DNA of 13,237 nucleotides from JAFEDN01 sp965651935 (GTDB lineage Bacteria > Pseudomonadota > Gammaproteobacteria > Coxiellales > Coxiellaceae). The notes under the pieces are model-generated. The model saw only the letters and a list, made by a program, of their open reading frames with translations, searched no databases and was not told where the DNA came from. Each line of letters opens with the position of its first letter. The stretch's first letter is position 1. Both the position numbers and the translations under genes were made by a program. This document shows, piece after piece, positions 1 to 6,507 of the stretch. Location of the stretch: assembly GCA_965651935.1 (NCBI GenBank), contig CBFGTC010000026.1, positions 1 through 13,237 of the forward strand, in the 5' to 3' direction.

Positions 1-130
1 TGGGGGACATTTCTATTTTGGTTTTAAGGGGACATTATCATTTTTGGATAACATGTCAACTTCAGAGTCGCATCTAAATTGTAAAAATATATTCGGTATG
101 GCTAGGGTCTGTTGACATTTCTCTTGCTTT
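1..130. mobile_element. Probable insertion-sequence end (remnant), body outside window
   Basis: This stretch has no gene. Two near-identical units beginning GGGGACATT and ending in a T-run plus GG lie at 3-21 and 28-47, about 25 bases apart. A weaker third match (TTGACATTTCT) lies at 112-122. Short tandem GGGGACATT-type units are familiar from the terminal regions of integrase-type (DDE) insertion sequences, where they act as transposase binding sites. The inference is that the left edge is the outer end of such an element. No transposase, terminal inverted repeat pair or target-site duplication can be seen, so the family cannot be assigned and a chance repeat is possible. Confidence 0.35.
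3..47. repeat. Two-copy direct repeat, GGGGACATT unit
   Basis: Copy 1 at 3-21 (19 nt) and copy 2 at 28-47 (20 nt) share GGGGACATT, then a short variable core, then ATTTT and a final GG. The repeat itself is directly visible; its role as a transposase site is inference. Confidence 0.6.
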
Positions 131-300
131 TTTCCACCATAATTCAAAACCTCACCATGATAGTTCGGTACCCGGAGAAGTCTGAAAAGTTTGAGGTTTC
201 AATTTTCCATTTTAATATAGCGGGACTAAAAACACCCCGTTTAAAAGTATCGTCTTTTTGAAGTAAATCACACGGATTTCAACTATTTATTTTAAATTTT
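131..300. other. Non-coding gap downstream of the PfpI-family gene
   Basis: No convincing gene here. An 8-bp inverted repeat (AAACCTCA at 147-154, TGAGGTTT at 192-199) encloses 37 bases and has no adjacent T-tract, so it is not a recognisable terminator. A 34-codon open frame at 157-261 on the plus strand has no ribosome binding site or recognisable product and was not called. Confidence 0.4.
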
Positions 301-843
301 TCATTTTATTGTAGAAAATAATTCGATAATATTTTTATTAAATGCGGGAAGATCATCGGGTTTGCGGCTGGTGACTAAATTGCCGTCACACACGGATTCC
401 TGGTCCACCCATTTCGCTCCGGCATTAATTAAATCCATTTTCACCGACGGCCATGAAGTCAGGATACGCCCTTTAACAACTTCAGCATTAATCAAAGTCC
501 AAGGGCCATGGCAAATGGCGCCCACCGGTTTATTATTTTTAAAAAAATGTTTTACAAACTCCAGCGCCTTGGGCATGGTACGCAATTGATCTGGGTTAAA
601 TACCCCTCCTGGCAACACTAAAGCTTGATAATCATTAGGGTCCGCTTCATCTAATAATACATCTGCCGAAAATTCATCACCCGGGTTGTCATGATGACAA
701 GCTTTAACCGTTTTTTTTGGCGTTATCAGAAAAGTTTGCGCACCCTCTCCTTCTAATGCTTTCCTAGGCTCAGTCATTTCCACTTGCTCAAAGCCATCCG
801 CGCATAAAATAGCGACTTTCAAATTTTCACATTTTTTCATCAT
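301..843 (-). CDS. DJ-1/PfpI family protein (class I glutamine amidotransferase-like)
   Basis: A 180-residue cytosolic protein of the PfpI/YhbO branch of the DJ-1 superfamily, described variously as intracellular protease, protein/nucleotide deglycase or general stress protein. Visible signatures are the N-terminal GFEQVE segment with the conserved glutamate (E19), LPGG at 77-80, and the nucleophile elbow AICHGPW with C111 and H112, followed by the TSWPSVK segment typical of PfpI. The length fits the family (about 165-175 residues). The open frame continues 17 codons upstream to 894, but the start at 843 was chosen because AAAGGAGG sits 7 bases before it; a second ATG follows immediately at 840. 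It lies 117 bases downstream of rnhB on the same strand. The fold is certain, the true substrate is not. Confidence 0.93.
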   Translation of the reverse strand: MMKKCENLKVAILCADGFEQVEMTEPRKALEGEGAQTFLITPKKTVKACHHDNPGDEFSADVLLDEADPNDYQALVLPGGVFNPDQLRTMPKALEFVKHFFKNNKPVGAICHGPWTLINAEVVKGRILTSWPSVKMDLINAGAKWVDQESVCDGNLVTSRKPDDLPAFNKNIIELFSTIK

Positions 844-850
844 AAAATTA

Positions 851-860
851 CCTCCTTTAG
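851..860 (-). promoter_or_regulatory. Strong Shine-Dalgarno site deciding the PfpI-family start
   Basis: On the minus strand the bases read CTAAAGGAGG and end 7 nt before the ATG at 843. This favours the 180-residue start over the in-frame ATG at 894, which would place this site inside the coding sequence. Confidence 0.75.
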
Positions 861-960
861 GAAAGTGTAGGATACTTCCACCAACAATTCCCAAGATGAT
901 AGTTTTTGAAAAATAGGCTCACGCCGCACGCTAGCTAAATCTCTGATCAACACCATATAC

Positions 961-1542
961 TTAATATTGAATTGACTGTACTGCCATTACTGGGGCAAAA
1001 CTGTGTCGATGGATGGGAGAGGGGCCCCGCTCTTTTAAGGCTTGAATATGTAACGAAGTTCCATAACCCTTATGGCGAGCAAAACCATAACCGGGATAAA
1101 GCTGATCATACCGCTCCATTTCTCGATCACGCGACACTTTGGCAATAATGGAAGCAGCACTGATTACCGCTTCAATTTCATCGCCTTTTACTATGGCTTG
1201 AGCCGGGATATTGAGTTTAGGACAAAACAATCCGTCAATCTTTACTAAGGCCGGACGGACAGGCAACGCTTCAATGGCGCGGCGCATTGCTAATAACGTG
1301 GCGTGATGGATATTGAGCTGATCAATTTCAGCAGGTTCACATCGTCCTAAAGCAAATGCCACACATTCCATTGCAATACGCTCGTATAAATAGCATCTTT
1401 GCTGATGATTTAATTTTTTAGAATCCTTTAAACCCGGCAAATGATAGCCCGGCTTTAAGATAACAGCCGCAGCAATGACTGGGCCAGCTAACGGCCCACG
1501 ACCCGCTTCATCCACCCCGGCAATGCTCGCTTTTGCATCCAT
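961..1542 (-). CDS. rnhB: Ribonuclease HII
   Basis: RNase HII (193 residues) cleaves RNA in RNA/DNA hybrids, including single ribonucleotides embedded in DNA, in the cytoplasm. The family signature DEAGRGPLAGPV begins at D11-E12. The remaining expected metal-binding acidic residues are D103 (KIDG) and D139 (SAASIIAKVSRD). The GYGFARHKGYGT segment and the C-terminal HRHSF are also typical of RnhB. The size matches the usual 195-210 residues and nothing is missing. The ATG at 1542 is preceded on the minus strand by a purine-rich GGAGAGGATAAGG site. The gene is divergent from the lipid A pair at 1730; in many gammaproteobacteria lpxB and rnhB are close neighbours, so the pairing is expected even though the orientation here is divergent. 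Confidence 0.97.
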   Translation of the reverse strand: MDAKASIAGVDEAGRGPLAGPVIAAAVILKPGYHLPGLKDSKKLNHQQRCYLYERIAMECVAFALGRCEPAEIDQLNIHHATLLAMRRAIEALPVRPALVKIDGLFCPKLNIPAQAIVKGDEIEAVISAASIIAKVSRDREMERYDQLYPGYGFARHKGYGTSLHIQALKERGPSPIHRHSFAPVMAVQSIQY

Positions 1543-1575
1543 ACCTTATCCTCTCCTTCTGTGCTAATCGACACG

Positions 1576-1593
1576 GCGAAACGTTCATTTCGC
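1576..1593. repeat. Short inverted repeat in the divergent rnhB/dehydrogenase gap
   Basis: GCGAAA at 1576-1581 and TTTCGC at 1588-1593 form a perfect 6-bp dyad around CGTTCA. It lies between the rnhB start and its likely promoter, so it could be an operator or a leader hairpin; no function can be shown. Confidence 0.3.
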
Positions 1594-1619
1594 TCACCTG
1601 TTTTTGTGGTTATTGCGCT

Positions 1620-1628
1620 ATAATACCA
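1620..1628 (-). promoter_or_regulatory. Possible rnhB promoter (extended -10)
   Basis: Read on the minus strand, TGGTATTAT gives an extended -10 (TG-N-TATTAT) about 80 bases upstream of rnhB. The -35 region is only T-rich. The same TGGTATTAT occurs upstream of the response regulator at 10536-10544. A plus-strand TATAAT (1619-1624) overlaps it. Prediction by eye only. Confidence 0.35.
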
Positions 1629-1683
1629 GCTATATCAATAAAAAAAACGTTTTTGTTGAACCCGAAATTCTTCTGTCCTATCG

Positions 1684-1712
1684 CTGACAAAAAGTTGAAT
1701 TAAAGATATAAA
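1684..1712 (+). promoter_or_regulatory. Sigma70-type promoter for the lipid A pair
   Basis: CTGACA (1684-1689) and TATAAA (1707-1712) are separated by exactly 17 bases, each one base from consensus. Transcription would begin near 1719, leaving a leader of only about 11 bases before the ATG at 1730, which fits the absence of a clear Shine-Dalgarno there. A second candidate -10 (TATAAT, 1619-1624) lies farther upstream without a good -35. Confidence 0.5.
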
Positions 1713-1729
1713 AATGTCATGATGCACGC

Positions 1730-2692
1730 ATGAAAAAATTAAGAACAGCCGTGATCGGAGTGGGGTATTTAGGAAAATTTCACGCTCAAAAATATGCCAA
1801 CTTGAATGACTCGCAACTAGCCGCCCTTTGTGATACCCATGCTGAAAATCTTGCACAAATTGCACAACAATACGACGTAGCTGCTTATTCAGATTACACA
1901 GCCCTGGTCAATTTAGTTGACGCTGTCAGCATAGTTACCCCCACCCCCTCTCACCATAAAATAGCTCGTTTTTTTCTGGAGCGCGGTATCCATGTTTTAT
2001 TAGAAAAACCGATCGCCATGACTTTGAATGAAGCGGATGATCTCATTGAAACCGCTAGAGTCCATAAAGCCGTTTTACAAATCGGACATATAGAACGTTT
2101 CAATACAGTTTTGCAGGCTGCGTTACCCAAGTTAGAGAACCCGCGTTTTATTGAATGTTGGCGTTTAGCCCCTTTTAAACTCCGCGGCAGCGATGTGAGC
2201 GTCATTTTGGATATGATGATCCACGATATTGATATCGTACATCATATTATTGATTCACCAATTAAACAGATTAATGCCCATGGCGCGCGTGTTTATTCTG
2301 CTAATTTGGACATTGCCAATGCTCGCATTGAATTTCAAAACGGCTGCGTAGCTAATTTAACTGCTAGCCGCATTCATCCACGAATATCCCGGCGAATGCA
2401 TATTTTACAAGACAAAAATATCTTGAATTTAGATTTACATTATAAAAAATTAAATATATTCCAACTAAATAAAACGGAAAACCCAAGCATGGGATTTACC
2501 TCCAGTAACAAAATCAGTTTTCCAAAAGACGACCCGCTCCGTGAAGAAATTTCGAGCTTTTTAACCGCTATTTTAGACACCAACACCCCACGCGTTTCAG
2601 GTACAGATGGTAAAAATGCTTTAGCAACTGCTTTAAAAATCACTGAAGTTATTATGACTGGCCAAGCCATTCCTGAACCGGTTTATGCTTAA
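1730..2692 (+). CDS. Gfo/Idh/MocA oxidoreductase, candidate UDP-GlcNAc 3-dehydrogenase (GnnA type)
   Basis: An NAD(P)-dependent sugar dehydrogenase of 320 residues. The N-terminal Rossmann fold carries GVGYLG (10-15), the EKP motif is at 92-94, and the catalytic helix segment DMMIHDIDIV (161-170) is typical of the Gfo/Idh/MocA fold; the C-terminal half is the substrate and oligomerisation domain. It overlaps lpxB by 8 bases, so a lipid A role is likely. Established knowledge: GnnA, a member of this family, oxidises UDP-GlcNAc at C3 so that the aminotransferase GnnB can make the 2,3-diamino sugar found in lipid A of Leptospira, Acidithiobacillus and (as the sugar) Legionella. Inference: this is GnnA or a close relative. 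No gnnB or lpxA is in the window. The start at 1730 lacks a clear ribosome binding site but places the Rossmann motif at the normal position. Confidence 0.85.
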   Translation: MKKLRTAVIGVGYLGKFHAQKYANLNDSQLAALCDTHAENLAQIAQQYDVAAYSDYTALVNLVDAVSIVTPTPSHHKIARFFLERGIHVLLEKPIAMTLNEADDLIETARVHKAVLQIGHIERFNTVLQAALPKLENPRFIECWRLAPFKLRGSDVSVILDMMIHDIDIVHHIIDSPIKQINAHGARVYSANLDIANARIEFQNGCVANLTASRIHPRISRRMHILQDKNILNLDLHYKKLNIFQLNKTENPSMGFTSSNKISFPKDDPLREEISSFLTAILDTNTPRVSGTDGKNALATALKITEVIMTGQAIPEPVYA

Positions 2693-3812
2693 CAACACTA
2701 TTTTCTTTATAGCCGGTGAGGCATCGGGTGATTTGCTTGGCGCCAATCTGGCTAGGCAGCTTCTGCATTTGCGCCCCGATTTAAAGTTGCTGGCGATAGG
2801 CGGAGATCTCATGCGAGCCCAAGGGGTGGAAATTGTTTTTCCCAATAGCTCTATGAACATTATCGGCTGGGTGGGTGTGCTTAAAAATTGGCGAATTATT
2901 TATAAGGCTATGCGTCGCGTACGAGAAATTTTTAAAAAAAACCGGCCGGATTTGCTCATTTTAATTGATTATCCAGGTTTCAATCTTCGCGTAGCCAAAA
3001 TGGCTAAACATTTTGACATTAAAGTACTTTATTATGTAAGTCCACAAATTTGGGCCTGGAAATACCAACGTGTCCAACAAATCCGCCGCTATGTCCATCA
3101 CATGGCAGTGCTGTTTGCTTTTGAAGAAGATATCTACCGCAAAGAAAATATTCCAGTCACTTATGTGGGTCATCCTTTGGCTTACATGGTTAAAGCGAAG
3201 GAAGAGCCGAGTCAAATTTTTCAACGTTATCAATTGAACCCTCAACTTCCGGTAGTGGCCATTTTTCCAGGGAGCCGTCAAAGTGAAGTGCGGCGTTTAT
3301 TTCCGGTCATTGTCGCGGCTATCGAAATTATAAGCGCTAAAATTCCCGGAATTCAGTTTGTGTTACCTTTAGCCAGCACGCTGTCGCGCAATGATTTACA
3401 AGCTTATTTAAATGATAAAATTACCGTTGTGGAAAAAGATACTTATAATATACTAAGCATATGCCAAGCAGCGATTGTTAAATCGGGCACATCCACTTTA
3501 GAAGTGGGATTGAGTCAAATACCTTTGGTTATTATTTATAAATCAAATTGGATTAATTATTGGCTGGCGCGCTTCGTTGTGCACACTACTCAAATAGGTC
3601 TTTGCAATATCGTTGCGCAAAAGTCTATCGCCAAAGAGTTGATACAGGGCGCAGTGACGGCGGAGAATATCGCTGATGAGGTTTTACGTTTACTCATGAA
3701 TTCTCACTACCGTGAAAGAGTATTGGCTGATCTAAAAATATTGTCCCAGCAAATGCAACAACCAAACTCTTCCAAAATGACTAACTTAGTCCTGACTCTG
3801 CTTCAAAATTAG
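2685..3812 (+). CDS. lpxB: Lipid-A-disaccharide synthase
   Basis: LpxB (375 residues; E. coli 382) is a family GT19 glycosyltransferase. At the inner face of the cytoplasmic membrane it joins UDP-2,3-diacylglucosamine to lipid X to form the beta-1,6 disaccharide of lipid A. Conserved segments are all present: GEASGD (11-16), IDYPGFN (94-100), SPQIWAWK (119-126), GHP (162-164), PGSR (195-198) and KSGTSTLEVGL (266-276). One visible oddity is IGLCNIV at 304-310, where most relatives have a proline before the asparagine (LPN). The start codon lies inside the end of the upstream dehydrogenase in an ATGCTTAA overlap, which implies translational coupling and a shared transcript. It ends 26 bases from the convergent def gene, with no clear terminator between them. 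Confidence 0.97.
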   Translation: MLNNTIFFIAGEASGDLLGANLARQLLHLRPDLKLLAIGGDLMRAQGVEIVFPNSSMNIIGWVGVLKNWRIIYKAMRRVREIFKKNRPDLLILIDYPGFNLRVAKMAKHFDIKVLYYVSPQIWAWKYQRVQQIRRYVHHMAVLFAFEEDIYRKENIPVTYVGHPLAYMVKAKEEPSQIFQRYQLNPQLPVVAIFPGSRQSEVRRLFPVIVAAIEIISAKIPGIQFVLPLASTLSRNDLQAYLNDKITVVEKDTYNILSICQAAIVKSGTSTLEVGLSQIPLVIIYKSNWINYWLARFVVHTTQIGLCNIVAQKSIAKELIQGAVTAENIADEVLRLLMNSHYRERVLADLKILSQQMQQPNSSKMTNLVLTLLQN

Positions 3813-3838
3813 GTATCAGTAAATCCCAAGCAGACTGC

Positions 3839-4363
3839 TTATTTGAGTTTTAACTCTTTTAATAACTTCTTTACCAGCCGTTCGCGTTTGAGAGCAGATA
3901 ACCGGTCCAAATAAAGTTGACCGTTTAAATGGTCGATTTCATGCTGCATGCACTGGGCCATAAAACCTTCTGCTTCTAATTCAATCGGCTCGCCTTGTTC
4001 ATTCAGAGCGCGAACCTTAATTTTCATTGCGCGTTTAACGTACTCATAAACTCGATCTTCCACTTCCCCACCGACCGACATGCATCCTTCCGGGACTATT
4101 TGCTCTCCTTCTCGATAAATAATTTCTGGGTTAATCAAACACAATGGCTCATTTTTATTATCAGAAAAATCGATCACAGTAATACGTAAAGGGTCGGCAA
4201 AATCCAATTGGGTCGCTGCTAAAGCAGCACAATTCTTCGCGTTGTAATGAGTCTCAAACATGTCAGAGACCACTTTTCTAACATCGTCGTTAACCGTTTC
4301 TACCCATTTTGCTTTTTTTTTCAAACGTAAATCAGGGTATTGAAGTATTCGTACTATCGCCAT
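3839..4363 (-). CDS. def: Peptide deformylase, divergent first motif
   Basis: Peptide deformylase removes the N-formyl group from nascent proteins at the ribosome, using a metal held by one Cys and two His. This 174-residue protein keeps motif 2 EGCMS (92-96, ligand C94) and motif 3 QHEIDH (140-145, ligands H141 and H145, catalytic E142). Motif 1, normally GxGLAAxQ, reads CAALAATQ (45-52): both glycines are replaced, though the glutamine (Q52) is kept. The loop after motif 2 is about five residues longer than usual and lacks the common PG. All metal ligands are intact, so activity is plausible, but it is probably a second, specialised deformylase rather than the main one; def is not beside fmt as it often is. 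It is the last gene of a minus-strand operon, 9 bases after trhO, with TAGAGG as ribosome binding site. Confidence 0.9.
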   Translation of the reverse strand: MAIVRILQYPDLRLKKKAKWVETVNDDVRKVVSDMFETHYNAKNCAALAATQLDFADPLRITVIDFSDNKNEPLCLINPEIIYREGEQIVPEGCMSVGGEVEDRVYEYVKRAMKIKVRALNEQGEPIELEAEGFMAQCMQHEIDHLNGQLYLDRLSALKRERLVKKLLKELKLK

Positions 4364-4372
4364 AAATTGCCT

Positions 4373-5110
4373 CTATAATTTATCTTGCACCTTGGCCAAG
4401 CCAGCCGGCGCTAAAGTATTACGTTCATCAAACACAAAGCATTGACCATCAAAAAATTCACCTTGGCATTGTTCAAAGTAATTCAGTATTCCGCCTTGTA
4501 ATTGATAAACTTCTTCGAACCCTTGCTTCAGCAACCACATGGCGGCTTTTTCACACCGTATTCCACCAGTACAAAAAGTCACAACCGGTAACGCCTTCGC
4601 TTCGGCTGGTAATTGCTCTACAGCTTGGGGAAAACTACGAAAATTTTTTAAATTTAAATGCAAAGCATTTTTAAAACTCCCGCATTCTACTTCATATTGA
4701 TTCCGTGTATCCAGCACTAGCATCTTTTTACCAGTCTTGTACCACTCATGTAAGACTTTGGGTTGAATGTATGGTGCAGGCTGTTGCTCAGGCTGAATTT
4801 CTTCTCGCCCCATACTGATAATTTCTTTTTTTATACGGACCAGCATTTTTTTAAAAGGAAATGATTGAGATAAAGTTTTTCGATAGGTGAGATCTTTAAA
4901 TTCAGGAAATCCTGCCAAAACAGTTTGAAAAATTTTGATATTCTCTGGTTCTCCCGAAAGAAATAAATTTATTCCTTCGGTACTTAATAAAATAGTTCCT
5001 TTTAAAGCGTTGGCTACGGCGGAACTTTTCAGGCAATTTCGCCATTCAATTAAATCCACTTGAGCTAAACTCACAAATTTATAAGCAGAAATATGAACTA
5101 AGTTATTCAT
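4373..5110 (-). CDS. trhO: tRNA uridine(34) hydroxylase, short TrhO/YceA-type rhodanese
   Basis: TrhO catalyses oxygen-dependent hydroxylation of U34 in certain tRNAs, the first step to 5-(carboxy)methoxyuridine. The protein has an N-terminal ferredoxin-like domain (about 1-95, with the LKGTILLSTEGINLFLSG signature) and a rhodanese domain (about 115-215) whose active loop is CTGGIRCEKA, with catalytic C180 and C186. At 245 residues it is shorter than E. coli TrhO (350) and Bacillus relatives (about 320): it stops soon after FVFDER (226-230), where longer relatives continue into a Cys-rich C-terminal tail. Short forms exist, so this is not necessarily a truncation; no frameshift is apparent. 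Its ATG overlaps the upstream SDR stop in an ATGAATAA junction, and def follows after 9 bases, so the three are co-translated from one message. Confidence 0.92.
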   Translation of the reverse strand: MNNLVHISAYKFVSLAQVDLIEWRNCLKSSAVANALKGTILLSTEGINLFLSGEPENIKIFQTVLAGFPEFKDLTYRKTLSQSFPFKKMLVRIKKEIISMGREEIQPEQQPAPYIQPKVLHEWYKTGKKMLVLDTRNQYEVECGSFKNALHLNLKNFRSFPQAVEQLPAEAKALPVVTFCTGGIRCEKAAMWLLKQGFEEVYQLQGGILNYFEQCQGEFFDGQCFVFDERNTLAPAGLAKVQDKL

Positions 5111-5882
5111 GGCTTTCTCGACGATAAATCATATGCGATGCACTTTGATCAGTAGGCATGATGTTGATTTCGTGTATGGAGACATGAGCTGGACGGGTAA
5201 CGCAATATACCACGCTATCGGCTACGTCTTCTGCTAAAAGTGGCTGCATTCCGGAAAATAAAGCCTTCACTTTTTGTTGATCGCCTTGTAAACGCACATC
5301 AAAAAAAGGCGTTTTTACCATGCCGGGGTCCACTAAAGTGACTCGTATCCCTGTACCATGTAAATCCAAACGCAGGGTATCGGTTAAAGCACGGACAGCA
5401 TATTTACTAGCGCAATAAACACTGCCTCCAGGATAAGTGGTGCGACTGGAAATAGAGCCGATATTAACGACATGGCCTTTACCGCGTTTTACCATATTGG
5501 CAACCACAAAGCGAGTCATGTAGACCACGCTTTTAATATTCGTATCAATAACCGTATCCCATTCCTTTAAATTACCGGCAAATAACTTGTCATACCCTAA
5601 TGCGAGACCGGCATTATTAACCAGCACATCAATATCCTGCCATTCTTCAGGTAAGCTCTCTAGGGCCTTTTCGACATCTTGAGCTTGACTAATATCAAAG
5701 ACCAATGGTAACCCTTTAACATAATATTGGGAGGTGATTTTGTGTAAAATTTTTTGTAAACGCGACTCCACACGGCCACATAAAATTAAATCAGCGCCTT
5801 CTTTGGCAAACAATTCCGCACAAGCTTGACCAATGCCGCTGGTGGCGCCGGTAATCAGTATTTTTTTGCCTTGGCAACGCAT
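5103..5882 (-). CDS. Short-chain dehydrogenase, YdfG-like (NADP-dependent 3-hydroxy acid dehydrogenase)
   Basis: A classical SDR of 259 residues. The cofactor motif is TGATSGIG (11-18), followed by NNAG (89-92), and the catalytic residues S143, Y156 and K160 (YCASK). Segments such as NNAGLALG, DTNIKSVVYMTR, LDLHGTGIRVT and the C-terminal IMPTDQS match the E. coli YdfG subfamily closely. YdfG oxidises L-allo-threonine and other 3-hydroxy acids and reduces malonic semialdehyde; the exact substrate here is inferred. The ATG at 5882 follows CCGGAGAA. The protein has about ten extra C-terminal residues compared with YdfG, part of which overlap the trhO start. It sits second in a four-gene operon, 15 bases after the chagasin-like gene. 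No signal peptide or membrane segment; a cytosolic tetramer is expected. Confidence 0.9.
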   Translation of the reverse strand: MRCQGKKILITGATSGIGQACAELFAKEGADLILCGRVESRLQKILHKITSQYYVKGLPLVFDISQAQDVEKALESLPEEWQDIDVLVNNAGLALGYDKLFAGNLKEWDTVIDTNIKSVVYMTRFVVANMVKRGKGHVVNIGSISSRTTYPGGSVYCASKYAVRALTDTLRLDLHGTGIRVTLVDPGMVKTPFFDVRLQGDQQKVKALFSGMQPLLAEDVADSVVYCVTRPAHVSIHEINIMPTDQSASHMIYRRESHE

Positions 5883-5897
5883 AAATTCTCCGGGTGA

Positions 5898-6311
5898 TTA
5901 ACTAGAAATTTTAAAATTGATCATTTGCTGGCGTCCTGCCGTTTTTTCCCACGGTCTTTTATATTCTAAAAGCACTCGCGTTTTTTGCGGGTAACTAAAT
6001 GCCGTTCTTTTAAATTGAAAACACCATATCGTATACCCCGGCGCTCCCGTCATGTCTGTCTTAGCGGGAACATAGTAACTGTTAGGGGGCAACATTAGAG
6101 CAGAATCATATTTTACCAAAAGCCATTGATATCCGGTGGAGGGATTGGAAGGTAGCCGTACTTTGATTACCGGCGCTAAAGGCGACACCGTTATGACGCG
6201 ACCCGAAGCAAGAGTATTATTTATATTTTTTGCATACGAATTATATATAAAAAATGATATTATTAACAAAAAAAATGTATTAAATAAAGCATATTTTCGA
6301 AAAATGCCCAT
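5898..6311 (-). CDS. Secreted chagasin-type cysteine protease inhibitor (I42 family)
   Basis: A small exported protein (137 residues) of the chagasin/ICP family, which blocks papain-like (C1) cysteine peptidases by inserting three loops into the active-site cleft. All three loops are visible: NPSTGY (56-61, usually NPTTGY), GAPG (89-92) and RPWE (119-122). Residues 1-27 form a signal peptide (basic start, hydrophobic FFLLIISFFIY core, cleavage probably after SYA), so the mature inhibitor of about 110 residues acts in the periplasm or outside the cell. The start at 6311 follows AGAGG. It is the first gene of an operon whose other members are cytosolic housekeeping enzymes. In bacteria the target may be an endogenous protease or, in host-associated species, a lysosomal cathepsin; nothing here decides which. 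Confidence 0.88.
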   Translation of the reverse strand: MGIFRKYALFNTFFLLIISFFIYNSYAKNINNTLASGRVITVSPLAPVIKVRLPSNPSTGYQWLLVKYDSALMLPPNSYYVPAKTDMTGAPGYTIWCFQFKRTAFSYPQKTRVLLEYKRPWEKTAGRQQMINFKISS

Positions 6312-6345
6312 TTTTACCTCTGCAATTAGATTCGCGAGAACATCA

Positions 6346-6354
6346 ATTATATCA
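6346..6354 (-). promoter_or_regulatory. Extended -10 promoter for the chagasin-ydfG-trhO-def operon
   Basis: On the minus strand TGATATAAT is a perfect TG-N-TATAAT extended -10, about 35 bases before the ATG at 6311. The -35 area (TAGGTA, 17 bases upstream) is poor, as is common with extended -10 promoters. No other good promoter was seen inside this operon. Confidence 0.5.
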
Positions 6355-6412
6355 AAACCTGAATAAAATACCTACGATTTACTTCAAAAACACAGCAAAC
6401 GTTTAAGATTTA

Positions 6413-6435
6413 TTTAATAGTTTAAAGTTACTATA
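6413..6435 (+). promoter_or_regulatory. Upstream element shared by the two paralogs, copy 1
   Basis: The 23-nt stretch beginning TTTAATAG and containing TTAAAGTTA matches 20 of 23 positions with 7635-7657 in front of the second paralog, although the flanking sequence has diverged. It starts 95 bases before the ATG at 6508. TACTAT at 6429-6434 could be a -10. It is preceded 11 bases upstream by TTTAAGATT (6402-6410), giving tandem TTAA-containing 9-mers. Confidence 0.5.
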
Positions 6436-6507
6436 CCGACAAAATGAGTTATTTTATTTATGATATCTCTTACTGATGTGATCAAAATTTAAAAAATAGG
6501 TAGCTTT

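Noticed and set aside
221..239. CGGG/CCCG dyad as a terminator for the PfpI-family gene
   Set aside because: Only a 4-bp stem, about 60 bases past the stop codon; too weak.
157..261. 34-codon plus-strand open frame in the left gap
   Set aside because: No ribosome binding site, no recognisable protein features, and within a likely repeat-derived region.
844..894. Longer N-terminus for the PfpI-family protein
   Set aside because: The extra 17 residues have no counterpart in the family and would place the strong AAAGGAGG site inside the coding sequence.
3828..3840. Palindrome AAGCAG-A-CTGCTT between lpxB and def, overlapping the def stop codon
   Set aside because: The single central base leaves no loop, so it cannot form a normal terminator hairpin, and no T-tract follows on either strand; probably chance.
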